Shown: positions 41,115 through 49,797 of the stretch, piece by piece
Position numbering within the stretch: position 1 is the first letter of the stretch
Layout: each line of letters begins with the position of its first letter
Source of the DNA: JARBUG01 sp035628915
GTDB lineage: Bacteria; Bacillota; Sulfobacillia; Symbiobacteriales; Symbiobacteriaceae
DNA: 64,000 nt
Reading direction: 5' to 3'
Assembly (NCBI GenBank): GCA_035628915.1
Contig: DASPIW010000062.1
Coordinates: 1 to 64,000 of the forward strand
The notes under the pieces: generated by a model
What the model saw: only the letters and a program-made list of their open reading frames with translations
What the model was told of the DNA's origin: nothing
Database searches by the model: none
Position numbers and translations under genes: made by a program

Positions 41115-43586
41115 ATGGAACTCAATCGCCGCAACTTCTTGAAGCTCGGTGCTGCCACCGGCGCCCTTGCCTATGTGGGCGGACAGGCCGTGGTCTCTGC
41201 CGAGGAGCTGCTCAAGGGCGGGAAGGATTTCGATAAGAAAGGCCAGGCGCGTAAGGCCATTCCCAGTTCCTGCTTCCAGTGCCCGGCCATCTGCGGCATC
41301 ATCGCTTACGTGGAGAACGGCCGGGTTGTGAAGATCGAAGGCAACCCCGCCCACCCGAACAACCAGGGCACCCTCTGCGCCAAGGGCCAGGCCGGCATCA
41401 GCCAGGCGTACGACGCCCAGCGCATTCTCTATCCGATGGTCCAGACCAAGGAGCGCGGCGACAAGACTGGCTGGAAGCGCGTCAGCTGGGACGAGGCGCT
41501 GGATCTGGTCGCCAGGCGGATGAAGAAGAACATCGACGAGAAGCGCCCCGACAAGATCTACTTGATGCCCGGCCGCGACCGGTCCGCCGGCTATCTGGCC
41601 CGCTTCGCCGCCGCCATCGGTACGCCGCACGTCATCAGCCGCTCCGGCACCTGCTCCCAGTCCAAGAAGGCCGGCTTCATGGAGGCCTGGGGCTATGACT
41701 CCAACTGGAACGACTATGCCAACGCCAAGGTGGTCCTGAACTTCGGCCACGGCGTCATGGAAAGCGGCTCGGTCTTCGTCGGCAACTCCAAGCAGGCGGT
41801 TAAGGGCATCGTCGAAAACGGAACCTACTTCGTGACGATCGACCCGCGGCTCTCCAACACCGCCGCGAAGTCCAGCGAGTGGGTGCCGATCAAGCCGGGC
41901 ACCGACCTCGCGATGCTGCTGGCCATGCACTATGTGATCCTGAAGAACAACCTGCAGGATCCCGACATGGCCAAGTGGTTCAACTATCCGCTCGACAAGT
42001 ACCTGGAGCACCTGGAGAAGAACGGCTACACCCCGGCATGGGCCGAAAAGATCTGCGGTGTGCCCGCTGCCACCATTGAGCGGCTCGCCAAGCTGTTCGC
42101 CACCAAGAAGCCCGGCTGTGTAACCGCTTACAAGGGCATTGGCACCCATACCAACGGCGCCATGACCACCAAGGCGGTCATCCTCCTGGCGGCCCTGGTC
42201 GGCAACCTGAACGTCAAGGGCGGCACCTTCTACAACAAGACCGCCTCGTTCAAGAATCCCCCCGCCCCGCCGGCCGCCACGGCCAAGAAGACGCCGGCCC
42301 TGAAGTCCAACCCGCTCCAGTCGGACGCCAACACCACCCTGTTCGAGAAGTGGTCGGAAGGCGTCGGCGAAGTCGACATGATCATGACCTGGGTCCACAA
42401 CCCGGTGTACGTCCTCGGCAACGCCCAGCAGAAGATCGATATCCTCAAGGACCGGAAGAAGATCCCGTTCTTCGCGGCCATCGACCTGTTTATGTCCGAG
42501 TCCACGGCCCTGGCCGACGTGGTTCTGCCGGACGTCTCCTACCTCGAGCGAAACGACCCCGAGTCGCACTACCCCGTGAGCGGCAAGCCCTGGGTCGCCA
42601 TCCGCCAGAACGTCCTGAAAGGCGAGAAGCCCATTGGCGAAGGCAAGGAGCAGTGCGAGATTCTCCGGGCGATCGCTCAGAAGCTCGGGCCCGAGTATGG
42701 CAAGTACTTCGACATCTCCCGGGAAGAGTACGTCAGGTTCAGCGTCAGGGACTCCCTCCCAGGCTTTGAAGACTGGGGCGGCTACGAGAAGCTGAAGCAG
42801 GTTGGCGTGTACGCCTATGAATACCCCACCGGCAAGTTTGAGTACGATGGCCTGGCCAAGAAGACGGTTGCCGACAAGGATCTGGAAGGGACCATCTTCG
42901 ATGAGAAGACCGGCATTTACTACAAGCCGCTGAAGGACAAGGAAGGCAAGCTCATCGAAAAGGACGGCCAGCCGCAGCCTGACACGGCTGCCGCCGTCGG
43001 CATCAAGCTGGAGGATGGCAAGGTCTACAAGGGCTGGAACACCGGCCACAAGAAGATCGGCCTCTTCTCGGAGAAGTGGGAGAAGCAGTTCCCGGGCATG
43101 GGCCTGCCGGTCTGGGCGCAAAGCACCACCGTCGCCGAGGCGAAGGAAGGCGAACTGATTCTCTTCCAGTACAAGTTTGCGACAATGACCCACAGCCGCA
43201 CGTCGAACTGCAAGTGGCTCTCCGAGCTGCGGCACGACAACCCGATCCTCATGAACCCGGCGGATGCCCGGAAGCTGGGCCTCAAGGACGGCGACAAGGT
43301 GAAGGTGACGTCCAAGACGAACGCCAAGGTGTTCACGCTGCAGGTCACGGAGGGCGTCATGCCCGGCACTGCGGGCAACGGCTGGGGCCCCGGCCACTGG
43401 GAGTACGGCGCGTTCGCCACCGCCGGCGAGGGCGTGACGGCCGAAATGAAGGCCGCCGACCCGGACTATGGCCGGATCTGGTGGAAGGAGAAGGGCACGA
43501 ACGGCAACTGGCTGCCCGCCCCGGTTACCGACCCCATCGGCGGCTCCCAGGAGTGGGCGACTCCCGTAAAGATCGCAAAGGCCTGA
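41115..43586 (+). CDS. Molybdopterin oxidoreductase catalytic subunit (PsrA/PhsA/SrdA-like)
   Basis: 823 residues. A twin-arginine signal (LNRRNFLKLGAATGALAYVG) is followed by a 4Fe-4S motif CFQCPAICG and CAKGQAG. The Mo ligand is probably Cys180 in SGTCSQSKKAGF, as in polysulfide/thiosulfate, arsenate and selenate reductases. C-terminal dinucleotide-binding domain has LILMNPADARKLGLKDGDKV-type sequence. Acceptor is unknown: polysulfide, thiosulfate, tetrathionate, arsenate and selenate are all possible. Operon with NrfD, Fe-S and TorD genes. Confidence 0.9.
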   Translation: MELNRRNFLKLGAATGALAYVGGQAVVSAEELLKGGKDFDKKGQARKAIPSSCFQCPAICGIIAYVENGRVVKIEGNPAHPNNQGTLCAKGQAGISQAYDAQRILYPMVQTKERGDKTGWKRVSWDEALDLVARRMKKNIDEKRPDKIYLMPGRDRSAGYLARFAAAIGTPHVISRSGTCSQSKKAGFMEAWGYDSNWNDYANAKVVLNFGHGVMESGSVFVGNSKQAVKGIVENGTYFVTIDPRLSNTAAKSSEWVPIKPGTDLAMLLAMHYVILKNNLQDPDMAKWFNYPLDKYLEHLEKNGYTPAWAEKICGVPAATIERLAKLFATKKPGCVTAYKGIGTHTNGAMTTKAVILLAALVGNLNVKGGTFYNKTASFKNPPAPPAATAKKTPALKSNPLQSDANTTLFEKWSEGVGEVDMIMTWVHNPVYVLGNAQQKIDILKDRKKIPFFAAIDLFMSESTALADVVLPDVSYLERNDPESHYPVSGKPWVAIRQNVLKGEKPIGEGKEQCEILRAIAQKLGPEYGKYFDISREEYVRFSVRDSLPGFEDWGGYEKLKQVGVYAYEYPTGKFEYDGLAKKTVADKDLEGTIFDEKTGIYYKPLKDKEGKLIEKDGQPQPDTAAAVGIKLEDGKVYKGWNTGHKKIGLFSEKWEKQFPGMGLPVWAQSTTVAEAKEGELILFQYKFATMTHSRTSNCKWLSELRHDNPILMNPADARKLGLKDGDKVKVTSKTNAKVFTLQVTEGVMPGTAGNGWGPGHWEYGAFATAGEGVTAEMKAADPDYGRIWWKEKGTNGNWLPAPVTDPIGGSQEWATPVKIAKA

Positions 43587-43608
43587 TACCCGGGGGAGGA
43601 CTGGACCT

Positions 43609-44226
43609 ATGGTCGGGAACGCTGATGCTGCCCAGGCGCTGGCCCGCGGCAACATTTACGGCCTGCTGGCCCGGATAACCAGAGCCGAGGTAGATGCAAG
43701 CCTGCTGGGGGCCTTCCGCCAGCCGGGGGTGCTGGAGGCGCTGCGGGAGGCCGGGGCTGATCTGGCGCCGGCTCTGGCGGGGGCTGACGACGGCGCCCTG
43801 CTTGAGGAACTGGCCACGGCTTACGCGTACCTCTTTCTCCTCAATCTGAGCCCGCACGAGTCCGTGCAGCGGGGCGAGGGGCGGCTGTGGGGCGACCGGA
43901 CGGTGGCGGCGGGGGCATTCCTGGAGGAGGCCGGCCTGGCCGTCGAAGGCGAGACTTCACTGCTGCCGGACCATATCAGCCTGGAGTTGGCGGTGATGCA
44001 GCGGCTGAGCGCCGACGAGGCCGCACGGCTGTCAGCCGGCGATGAGACCGGGGCAGAGGCGCTGCGCTCGTTGCAGAAGCGGTACCTCAAGGAGCACCTC
44101 GGTGCCTGGGGCGTCAAGTTCTTCGGCGATGCTGAGCGGGCCGCCAACCATGAGTTCTACCGGCAGCTTTCCCGCCTGGCCCGGGAGTTTCTGCACAGCG
44201 ATCTGGTCTTCTTTGGCCTGGCATAA
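43609..44226 (+). CDS. TorD/DmsD-family chaperone
   Basis: 205 residues, all-helical. The family signature region is visible in LPDHISLELAVMQRLSADEA and LKEHLGAWGVKFFGDAERAA. Such chaperones hold the twin-arginine Mo subunit until the cofactor is inserted. Twenty-two bases after the catalytic gene. Confidence 0.9.
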   Translation: MVGNADAAQALARGNIYGLLARITRAEVDASLLGAFRQPGVLEALREAGADLAPALAGADDGALLEELATAYAYLFLLNLSPHESVQRGEGRLWGDRTVAAGAFLEEAGLAVEGETSLLPDHISLELAVMQRLSADEAARLSAGDETGAEALRSLQKRYLKEHLGAWGVKFFGDAERAANHEFYRQLSRLAREFLHSDLVFFGLA

Positions 44227-44234
44227 GCCTGAAC

Positions 44235-44261
44235 GGCGCCTCCCTGCTTGAGGGAGGCGCC
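44235..44261. terminator. Convergent terminator after chaperone gene
   Basis: GGCGCCTCCCT / AGGGAGGCGCC perfect stem between converging genes. Confidence 0.85.
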
Positions 44262-44270
44262 GCCTTCTCA

Positions 44271-44738
44271 CTATCCCTGAAGCTTCTGGCGGAGTAGATC
44301 GAACTCCTCAGCCGTAATCTCGCCCTTGGCCAGGCGCATCCGCAGGACCTGCATCGCTTCGGATTCCAACGGCGCACCTGAGCGGGTCCGCTTCCAGGCG
44401 AAGTAAGCCACCACGATGGCGCCCATGATCAGCAGGGCATGCAGGCCCATGCCGACCCAACCATGCCAGCCCCACGAGCCATACTGCGGGCCCATCATGC
44501 CGTGCATGCCCATCATGCCTCCACGGCCGCCCATCATGCCGTGCATGCCCATCATGCCGCCGCGGGCGCCCATCATCATCATGCCGCCGGGCCCACCCAT
44601 CCCGAATCCGCCGAAGCCCATGACCAAAAGCCCTGCAGCCAGAATCCACAGCCAGGCGGAGCGGGAAACAGCGCTCTCCCGGCGGGCGGCGAACCAGAGG
44701 CCCAAGCCAATCAGAAGCAGCAGCGGCCACATGAACAT
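44271..44738 (-). CDS. Met/Gly/His-rich membrane protein with SHOCT domain
   Basis: 155 residues. Two N-terminal membrane spans flank a short charged loop, followed by a striking GMMGMHGMMG repeat segment (about 52-85), a third span and a C-terminal SHOCT motif (VLRMRLAKGEITAEEFDLLR). Met/His clusters bind copper or silver ions, and SHOCT domains are oligomerisation tails. With the cupredoxin next door, a copper-handling role is plausible. The Met-rich repeat arises from a 39-bp tandem duplication. Confidence 0.75.
   Translation of the reverse strand: MFMWPLLLLIGLGLWFAARRESAVSRSAWLWILAAGLLVMGFGGFGMGGPGGMMMMGARGGMMGMHGMMGGRGGMMGMHGMMGPQYGSWGWHGWVGMGLHALLIMGAIVVAYFAWKRTRSGAPLESEAMQVLRMRLAKGEITAEEFDLLRQKLQG
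44491..44568. repeat. 39-bp tandem repeat inside the Met-rich gene
   Basis: Two near-identical 39-bp units (44491-44529 and 44530-44568) encode a 13-residue Met/Gly/His block. Differences are only at the end of the unit. Confidence 0.9.
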
Positions 44739-44899
44739 GTTGACAGTCCCCTTTCTTCACATAGCGCCTGCTTTCATGATACATGCGGATCGTGGAGCCT
44801 GCATGACCGGAATGTGGAGTCTGTGTGGAGGACCATACTTTCTCCATACCTCTTGGGTAGGATAGCTCTATGGAGAATCACACTCAGGAGGGTTACAAA

Positions 44900-45316
44900 A
44901 TGCGAAAGTGGGCCAAGTTGGTACTAGCCGTGGCAGCCGTGGCAATGCTCGCCGGATGCTCGGCCAAGGCCGGCGCACCGGCTGCTGCCGCCATTACCCT
45001 GAACATCGCCAATACGGCGTATGGCACCAGGGAGATTACCGTCGAGAAAGGCAAGACCTATCAGTTGGTGCTTGAGAATCAGGACGTGCAGCTGCACGAT
45101 TTCTCGATCGACAAGATCGACGCCAAGGTCCAGGAAGCCAAGGAAGAGCACGGGCACGACATGGGCGCCAAAAAGCCTGACCTGCACATTTCTGCCGACG
45201 CCGGCAAGACCGGCACGCTGACTTTCACGCCGAACCAGCAGGGTACCTTCACGTACTACTGCTCCGTCGAGGGCCACAAGGAGGCCGGCATGTCGGGCAA
45301 GCTGATCGTCAAGTAG
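44900..45316 (+). CDS. Cupredoxin-domain lipoprotein
   Basis: 138 residues from the ATG at 44900, with CAGGAGGG upstream. A lipobox (LAGCSA) marks a membrane-anchored lipoprotein. The beta-barrel ends with QLHDFSI and TYYCSVEGHKEAGMSGKLIV, giving a type 1 copper site of His, Cys, His and Met. A His/Asp-rich loop (EEHGHDMGAKKPD) is inserted. It likely carries electrons or copper outside the membrane. Confidence 0.9.
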   Translation: MRKWAKLVLAVAAVAMLAGCSAKAGAPAAAAITLNIANTAYGTREITVEKGKTYQLVLENQDVQLHDFSIDKIDAKVQEAKEEHGHDMGAKKPDLHISADAGKTGTLTFTPNQQGTFTYYCSVEGHKEAGMSGKLIVK

Positions 45317-45330
45317 CAACGAGCAAAACA

Positions 45331-45373
45331 AGAGCGCCGCCCGCGGTCCGACGCTGGACCCGGGCGGCGCTCT
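45331..45373. terminator. Convergent terminator after cupredoxin gene
   Basis: AGAGCGCCGCCCG / CGGGCGGCGCTCT stem with an inner GGTCC-GGACC pairing. Confidence 0.88.
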
Positions 45374-45383
45374 GTCGTGCGGT

Positions 45384-46727
45384 CTATTTCAGGGGAAGGG
45401 TGAAGGAGAACGTCGACCCCCGGCCTGGCTCGCTTGCCACGCTCACATCCCCGCCGTGGCACCGGATGATCGACCGGACGATGGCCAGGCCCAGGCCCCG
45501 GCCCTGGCTGTGCCGCTTGCGGAACCGTTCAAAGACCATGGGCAGGTCCTCGGGCGGAATCCCTTCGCCGGTATCCGCCACGGAGACGACCACCTGACTC
45601 CCTTCCCGGCGGGCCGCAACGGTTAGTCGGCCGCCAGCCGGCGTATGGCGGAGGGCGTTGTCCAGCAAGTTGAAGACCACCTGCTGAATCCGCCCGCCGT
45701 CGGCCAGCGGCTGCGGAAGGTCGGGCGGCAGATTGACGCTGACCGCGACGCCCTTTTCTTCCGCCTGTGGGAGGATGGCGTCGGCGGCCTGCTGGATGGG
45801 CAGGGCCAGGTCCAGTGGCTGCAGATCGAACGAAAGCTGCCCCTCTTCCATCTGCGCCAGATCCATCAAGTCATCGACCAGGCGGCCGAGGCGCACCGAT
45901 TCTTCCTGCACGATGTGCAGGTACCGGTCGCGGTCTTCGTCGGTCTTTACCAGCCCCTCGGCCACGGCCTGGGCATACCCGCGAATATACGACAGGGGGG
46001 TGCGCAGTTCATGGGCCACGTTGGCCAGGAACTCCCGGCGCCGCTTTTCGTACCCTTCCAGCTGGGCCGTCATCTGGTTGACGGCGCCGGCCAACTGCCC
46101 CAGTTCGTCGCGGGTAACCACGTCAACCCGAGTGGAAAAATCGCCCCGGGCGATCCGGACGGTGGCCTGCTCAACGGCGATGACGGGCCGCAGCAGGCTG
46201 CGGGCAAGCATAAGGGCCAGCCCGGTGCCCAGCAGAAGCGTCATGCCGCCGGCCAGCCACAGGTAGCGGCGGGCCAGGCTGAGCGACTGCTTGACCGGCC
46301 CAGCCGGCGCCAGCAGCACGACGGCGCCGAAATTGTGGGGCACCGGCACTGCGGTCACGATGAAGCTGCCCCGGTCCAGAGCGACTTCTCCCACAAAGGT
46401 GGAATACGACTGTGCCGCTGCCACCGCCTGCGGCGGAGGGGCAGTGGCTGAGGCGCCCGGAAAGTCGACCGGGTGCCCCCCGCGGTCCAGCACCAGCACC
46501 TCGCCGCCTACCATGGCGCCCATCATGGGTGCCATGGTCAGGGTGCCCTTGTCATACGCCAGCAGGTCGGCCAGCTGCTGGCTGTGGTACAGGAGCGGCT
46601 CGGTCACCTGGCTGCTGTAGAAATCGGTCAGGAGCTTGCCCAGGGCGATCTCCAGGGGCACCATCACCACCAGAATCAGGGCAGTAAAAGCCAGCCAGAG
46701 CTTGGCGACGACGCTAACCCTTCGCAT
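45384..46727 (-). CDS. Sensor histidine kinase (HAMP-HisKA)
   Basis: 447 residues from the ATG at 46727 after GGAGG. Two membrane spans bracket an extracellular domain of about 130 residues that includes a Met cluster, MAPMMGAMVGG. A HAMP domain follows; the His is in LANVAHELRTPLSYIRGYAQ; N, G1 and G2 boxes (NLLDNALRHTPAG, DTGEGI, GRGLGLAIV). It overlaps the response regulator by 14 bp. Location beside cupredoxin and Met-rich genes makes copper or another thiophilic metal a candidate signal. Confidence 0.92.
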   Translation of the reverse strand: MRRVSVVAKLWLAFTALILVVMVPLEIALGKLLTDFYSSQVTEPLLYHSQQLADLLAYDKGTLTMAPMMGAMVGGEVLVLDRGGHPVDFPGASATAPPPQAVAAAQSYSTFVGEVALDRGSFIVTAVPVPHNFGAVVLLAPAGPVKQSLSLARRYLWLAGGMTLLLGTGLALMLARSLLRPVIAVEQATVRIARGDFSTRVDVVTRDELGQLAGAVNQMTAQLEGYEKRRREFLANVAHELRTPLSYIRGYAQAVAEGLVKTDEDRDRYLHIVQEESVRLGRLVDDLMDLAQMEEGQLSFDLQPLDLALPIQQAADAILPQAEEKGVAVSVNLPPDLPQPLADGGRIQQVVFNLLDNALRHTPAGGRLTVAARREGSQVVVSVADTGEGIPPEDLPMVFERFRKRHSQGRGLGLAIVRSIIRCHGGDVSVASEPGRGSTFSFTLPLK

Positions 46728-47403
46728 TGGGGTCCTCCACAAACCGATAGCCGATTCCCCACACGGTGGCGATCATGCCGGCGCCGTCCTCCAGCTCTTC
46801 CCGCAGGTTCTTGATGTGGCTGTCGACGGTGCGGATGTCGCCCTCGAAGTCGGCGCCCCAGACCCGGTCCAGCAGGCGCTCACGCGGGAACGCCTGGCCG
46901 GGATGGGCGGCCAGCAGGGTAAGCAGGTCAAACTCCTTGGGCGTCAGGGAGAGGGCCCGCTCTTTCCAGGTGGCCGACCGCTGTTCGGGGCTGATGACCA
47001 GGGGGCCCCGCCGGATGGTCATCTGCCCTTCGGCGGGGCTGCTCGTCCGCCGCAGCACCGCCTGGACCCGGGCCACGAGCTCCCGGCCGTCGAAAGGCTT
47101 GGCCACGTAATCGTCGGCGCCCATGCGGAGCCCCTGGACCCGGTCGGGCACGTCGCCCCGGGCGGTCAGCATGATCACGGGCGTGGCCGACTCTTCCCGA
47201 ATGCGCTGAAGAGTAGCCCAGCCGTCCAGGCCGGGCATCATCACATCAAGCAGAACGAGGGCGGGCGCCTCGGCGTTGAGCTGGCGCAGGGCGGCCAGGC
47301 CGTCCTCCGCTTCCAGCACCGTGAACTCAGTCTGCAAGTAGAGCCGGATCAGGTCCCGCATGCGGGGCTCGTCGTCAACGATGAGGATTTTTGGTTTCGC
47401 CAC
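46714..47403 (-). CDS. OmpR-type response regulator
   Basis: 229 residues from the GTG at 47403; a GTG at 47415 is possible. Receiver with ILIVDDEPRMRDL, acceptor Asp in LVLLDVMMPGLDG and VAKPFD; winged helix with LTPKEFDLLTLLAAHPG and RTVDSHIKNLREEL. Partner of the kinase downstream on the same transcript. Confidence 0.94.
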   Translation of the reverse strand: MAKPKILIVDDEPRMRDLIRLYLQTEFTVLEAEDGLAALRQLNAEAPALVLLDVMMPGLDGWATLQRIREESATPVIMLTARGDVPDRVQGLRMGADDYVAKPFDGRELVARVQAVLRRTSSPAEGQMTIRRGPLVISPEQRSATWKERALSLTPKEFDLLTLLAAHPGQAFPRERLLDRVWGADFEGDIRTVDSHIKNLREELEDGAGMIATVWGIGYRFVEDPNAKG

Positions 47404-47438
47404 CGTACATAGCACCTGCCTCTCCCGCTTCGTCAGGC

Positions 47439-47485
47439 TCGAACCGTTTCCGTCGGCCACAAAGTCAGGGACGGAAACGGTTCGA
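47439..47485. repeat. Perfect 16-bp inverted repeat upstream of the regulator
   Basis: TCGAACCGTTTCCGTC (47439-47454) and GACGGAAACGGTTCGA (47470-47485) with a 15-nt loop. It lies 36 bp upstream of the response-regulator start on the minus strand. It has no U-tract, so an operator, an mRNA hairpin or a mobile-element trace are all possible. Confidence 0.8.
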
Positions 47486-47556
47486 CCCTTCCTTCAGCTC
47501 TCCCCATTAGCTTACCATGGGTCCCGCCCGGTCACCAAGTGCAGCCGCTCGAACAG

Positions 47557-47591
47557 ATCACCCCTGAAGGAGAATGCCCTTCAGGGGTGAT
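47557..47591 (-). terminator. Hairpin at the end of the formate dehydrogenase operon
   Basis: ATCACCCCTGAAGG / CCTTCAGGGGTGAT, 14-bp perfect stem with a 7-nt loop, directly after the AOR-like stop. The U-tract is missing, so termination is likely but not certain. Confidence 0.7.
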
Positions 47592-47593
47592 GC

Positions 47594-48577
47594 CTACGTG
47601 GTGATGAGCCCCCGGGTGCTGACCAGCGCTTCCCGGAGCAGTTCGCCGGGCCGGTCTCGGAAGACCCGCTGGCAGGTGCCCAGCAGGTCAGCCATGCCCA
47701 GCCCGCCCCGCCGCTTCGGCGGCGGCAGTTCGGCCGCGATGCGCTCTGCCGCCGGCCCGAGCCGGGAGAGCGCCTCCGCTTCGCCGGCGGCCAGCAGGGC
47801 GCCGATACCCTGCCGGTAGGCGATGGCGGCTAGCGGGTCGGCCTCGCCGGTAGCGAGGAGTCCGGCCCGGGCGCAGCCGTCCGCCAGGGCGGCCAACCGG
47901 GCGGCGGTAGGGGCGTCGAGGCCGAGGGCCCCGGCCCGGGTCGCCTCGGCGGGCGAGCCCAGTCCGGAACACTTCAGCGTGCAGCCTTCACACCGGGAGG
48001 GTACGCAGGCGGGGGCGGGCAGGAGCACCGCCTTGATCCGCTTGGCGCCCAGGGCGGCGGCAACGCCGCTGCCCCCGGCGTGGTGACCTTCGTGGGCGAG
48101 GGTGGCGAAGGGAACCTGGTTTTCGGCTGCGGGGCCGAGAACAAGGGAAGTGAAGCCTTCCCGGGCGAGCCGGGCTTCCGTCTCGGGGACTTCCCGGCCC
48201 CAGAGGCCGGCGGCGTCCTCCAGCGTCACATCGCCGGGGCGGATGACCAGGCAGGCCGGCTGCTCCAGCGCGCCGGAGATGACGATTGCGTCGTACCCGG
48301 CTTCCTTAAGTGCGGCGGCGAGGCGGCCCCCGAGGCTGGAGCAGACCGTGCGGCCGCCGCCGAGCCGGGCGCCCAGGGCCAGGCGCCCGGCGACGCCGTC
48401 GCTGAGCGGCCCGCCGGCCAGGGCCACGTCGCCCCGGCCGTCCGCCAGCAGGCGGGCCACAAACCCGGCGCCGCCCACGTACGACCGCTTCAGCTCCAGG
48501 TCCGTCGGGACCGCCTGGGCGACGCCCCTGGTCAGGTCCACATACAGGATCTGATCAGCGTATCGCCACTCAGTCAC
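47594..48577 (-). CDS. Aldehyde ferredoxin oxidoreductase N-terminal-like protein of FDH operon
   Basis: 327 residues from GTG at 48577 after GGAGGTGAC. The start (QILYVDLTRGVAQAVPTDLE, YVGGAGFVARLL) matches the tungstopterin-binding N-terminal domain of aldehyde ferredoxin oxidoreductases. A cysteine set CVPSRCEGCTLKC could bind an Fe-S cluster. The usual 600-residue enzyme is truncated: most of the C-terminal catalytic domain is absent. It is the last gene of the formate dehydrogenase operon, 26 bp after the NrfD gene. It may aid cofactor delivery or electron transfer; function unknown. Confidence 0.72.
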   Translation of the reverse strand: MTEWRYADQILYVDLTRGVAQAVPTDLELKRSYVGGAGFVARLLADGRGDVALAGGPLSDGVAGRLALGARLGGGRTVCSSLGGRLAAALKEAGYDAIVISGALEQPACLVIRPGDVTLEDAAGLWGREVPETEARLAREGFTSLVLGPAAENQVPFATLAHEGHHAGGSGVAAALGAKRIKAVLLPAPACVPSRCEGCTLKCSGLGSPAEATRAGALGLDAPTAARLAALADGCARAGLLATGEADPLAAIAYRQGIGALLAAGEAEALSRLGPAAERIAAELPPPKRRGGLGMADLLGTCQRVFRDRPGELLREALVSTRGLITT

Positions 48578-48603
48578 GGCCCCGTCACCTCCGCGCTCCA
48601 ATG

Positions 48604-49797
48604 CTAGTCCGCTGCGGCCTTGCGCACCGGCTTGGCCACCGGCTTGACCAGCGTCTGCACCCGGTCGCCGATGACGCCCGGCAGCTTCTCCGCCATGATC
48701 GTGAAGATGACCAGAGTGCCCGCCGTAAAGCCGATGGAGAAGAGCCACTCCAGCAGGCTCGGCCAGTATCCCGCGGCGCCCATCGCCTTGTTCATGCCCG
48801 TGAAGACCACGTTCATCCGCAGGGAGATCATCCCATACACCACGGCGGCTGCGGCCAGCGCCAGCTTACTCTTGTCAGCCCGCCAGGCGCCCCGGCTGAG
48901 CAGCGCCAGCGGCAGCACGTACCCGACCAGCATCTCGGCCCACCAGAGGTACGCGGAGATATCCGACCGGAAGACCTCGCCGAACGATCCTTCCGCCGCC
49001 ATCGACCCGAGCCGCCACACGAAGGCGACGCCGAGGGCCACGCCAACCGCGGCGCCCAGCTTGGAGAGCAGCGCACCCTGGAACGGCGTCTTGTAAATAC
49101 GGCTAGCAGCCCATTCGATCAGAATCGTGACCGAAAGGCCGGCCGCGATGGCCGTCAGCAGGTAGATATAGTTCAGCCAGGGATGATACCAGAGCGGATC
49201 GACCCGCTTGCCGGCGATCATGTAGAGCGTGCCCAGGCTGCTCTGGTGCATCGACGAGAGCAGCACGCCGAAGAGGACGAAGCCCGGCGCCACCCAGTGA
49301 ATGGCGTGCTCGAACTTGTGCGCCCACTGGGCGCTGATCCGCTCAGTCAGCCGGGGAATGTTCTCCACGAACAGCACGATCAGGTAAAGCGCCACGCACC
49401 AGGCCACTTCAAAGAGCGCCGAGTGGATGTTGCCCCAGAAGACCAGCGGGTACGGCAGCCGCCACGGCAGGCCGATGTCGAACATCAGGCGGGCGCCCAT
49501 CGAGATGTAGCAGATGGCTGCCCAGACCACGGACCGGCGCATGATGTACTCGTACTTGTCCGCCTTCAGGAAGTACCGCACGAACGCCATGGTGAAGCCG
49601 CTGGCGCCCAGGGGCACCACCACGATTACGTCCCAGGCCTTCCACAGGCCCCACGGGGTGGTGTCCGACAGGTTGGTCACCCCGCCGAGTCCGACGAACA
49701 ACCGGTAGACCGAGATGGCGACAGCGGCCAGGAACAGGGCCAGGAGCGCAAGCTTGGCAGGCGTGGCCTTCCACTGCCCGAACGTGGTGCTAGTCAT
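48604..49797 (-). CDS. NrfD/HybB-type membrane subunit of formate dehydrogenase
   Basis: 397 residues, about ten membrane spans. Opens KLALLALFLAAVAISVYRLF with VTNLSDTTPWGLWKAWDVIV, the NrfD/HybB pattern. It probably passes electrons from formate oxidation to menaquinone. Overlaps fdhB by 8 bp. This replaces the cytochrome b gamma subunit of the E. coli FDH-N complex. Confidence 0.9.
   Translation of the reverse strand: MTSTTFGQWKATPAKLALLALFLAAVAISVYRLFVGLGGVTNLSDTTPWGLWKAWDVIVVVPLGASGFTMAFVRYFLKADKYEYIMRRSVVWAAICYISMGARLMFDIGLPWRLPYPLVFWGNIHSALFEVAWCVALYLIVLFVENIPRLTERISAQWAHKFEHAIHWVAPGFVLFGVLLSSMHQSSLGTLYMIAGKRVDPLWYHPWLNYIYLLTAIAAGLSVTILIEWAASRIYKTPFQGALLSKLGAAVGVALGVAFVWRLGSMAAEGSFGEVFRSDISAYLWWAEMLVGYVLPLALLSRGAWRADKSKLALAAAAVVYGMISLRMNVVFTGMNKAMGAAGYWPSLLEWLFSIGFTAGTLVIFTIMAEKLPGVIGDRVQTLVKPVAKPVRKAAAD

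Noticed and set aside
40515..43655. Very long (over 1000 codons) minus-strand open frame
   Set aside because: It is a GC-driven shadow of the reductase operon. The plus-strand products have full family motifs and ribosome sites.
44491..44568. Short tandem repeats as a CRISPR array
   Set aside because: Only two adjoining units without spacers, inside a coding Met-rich segment.
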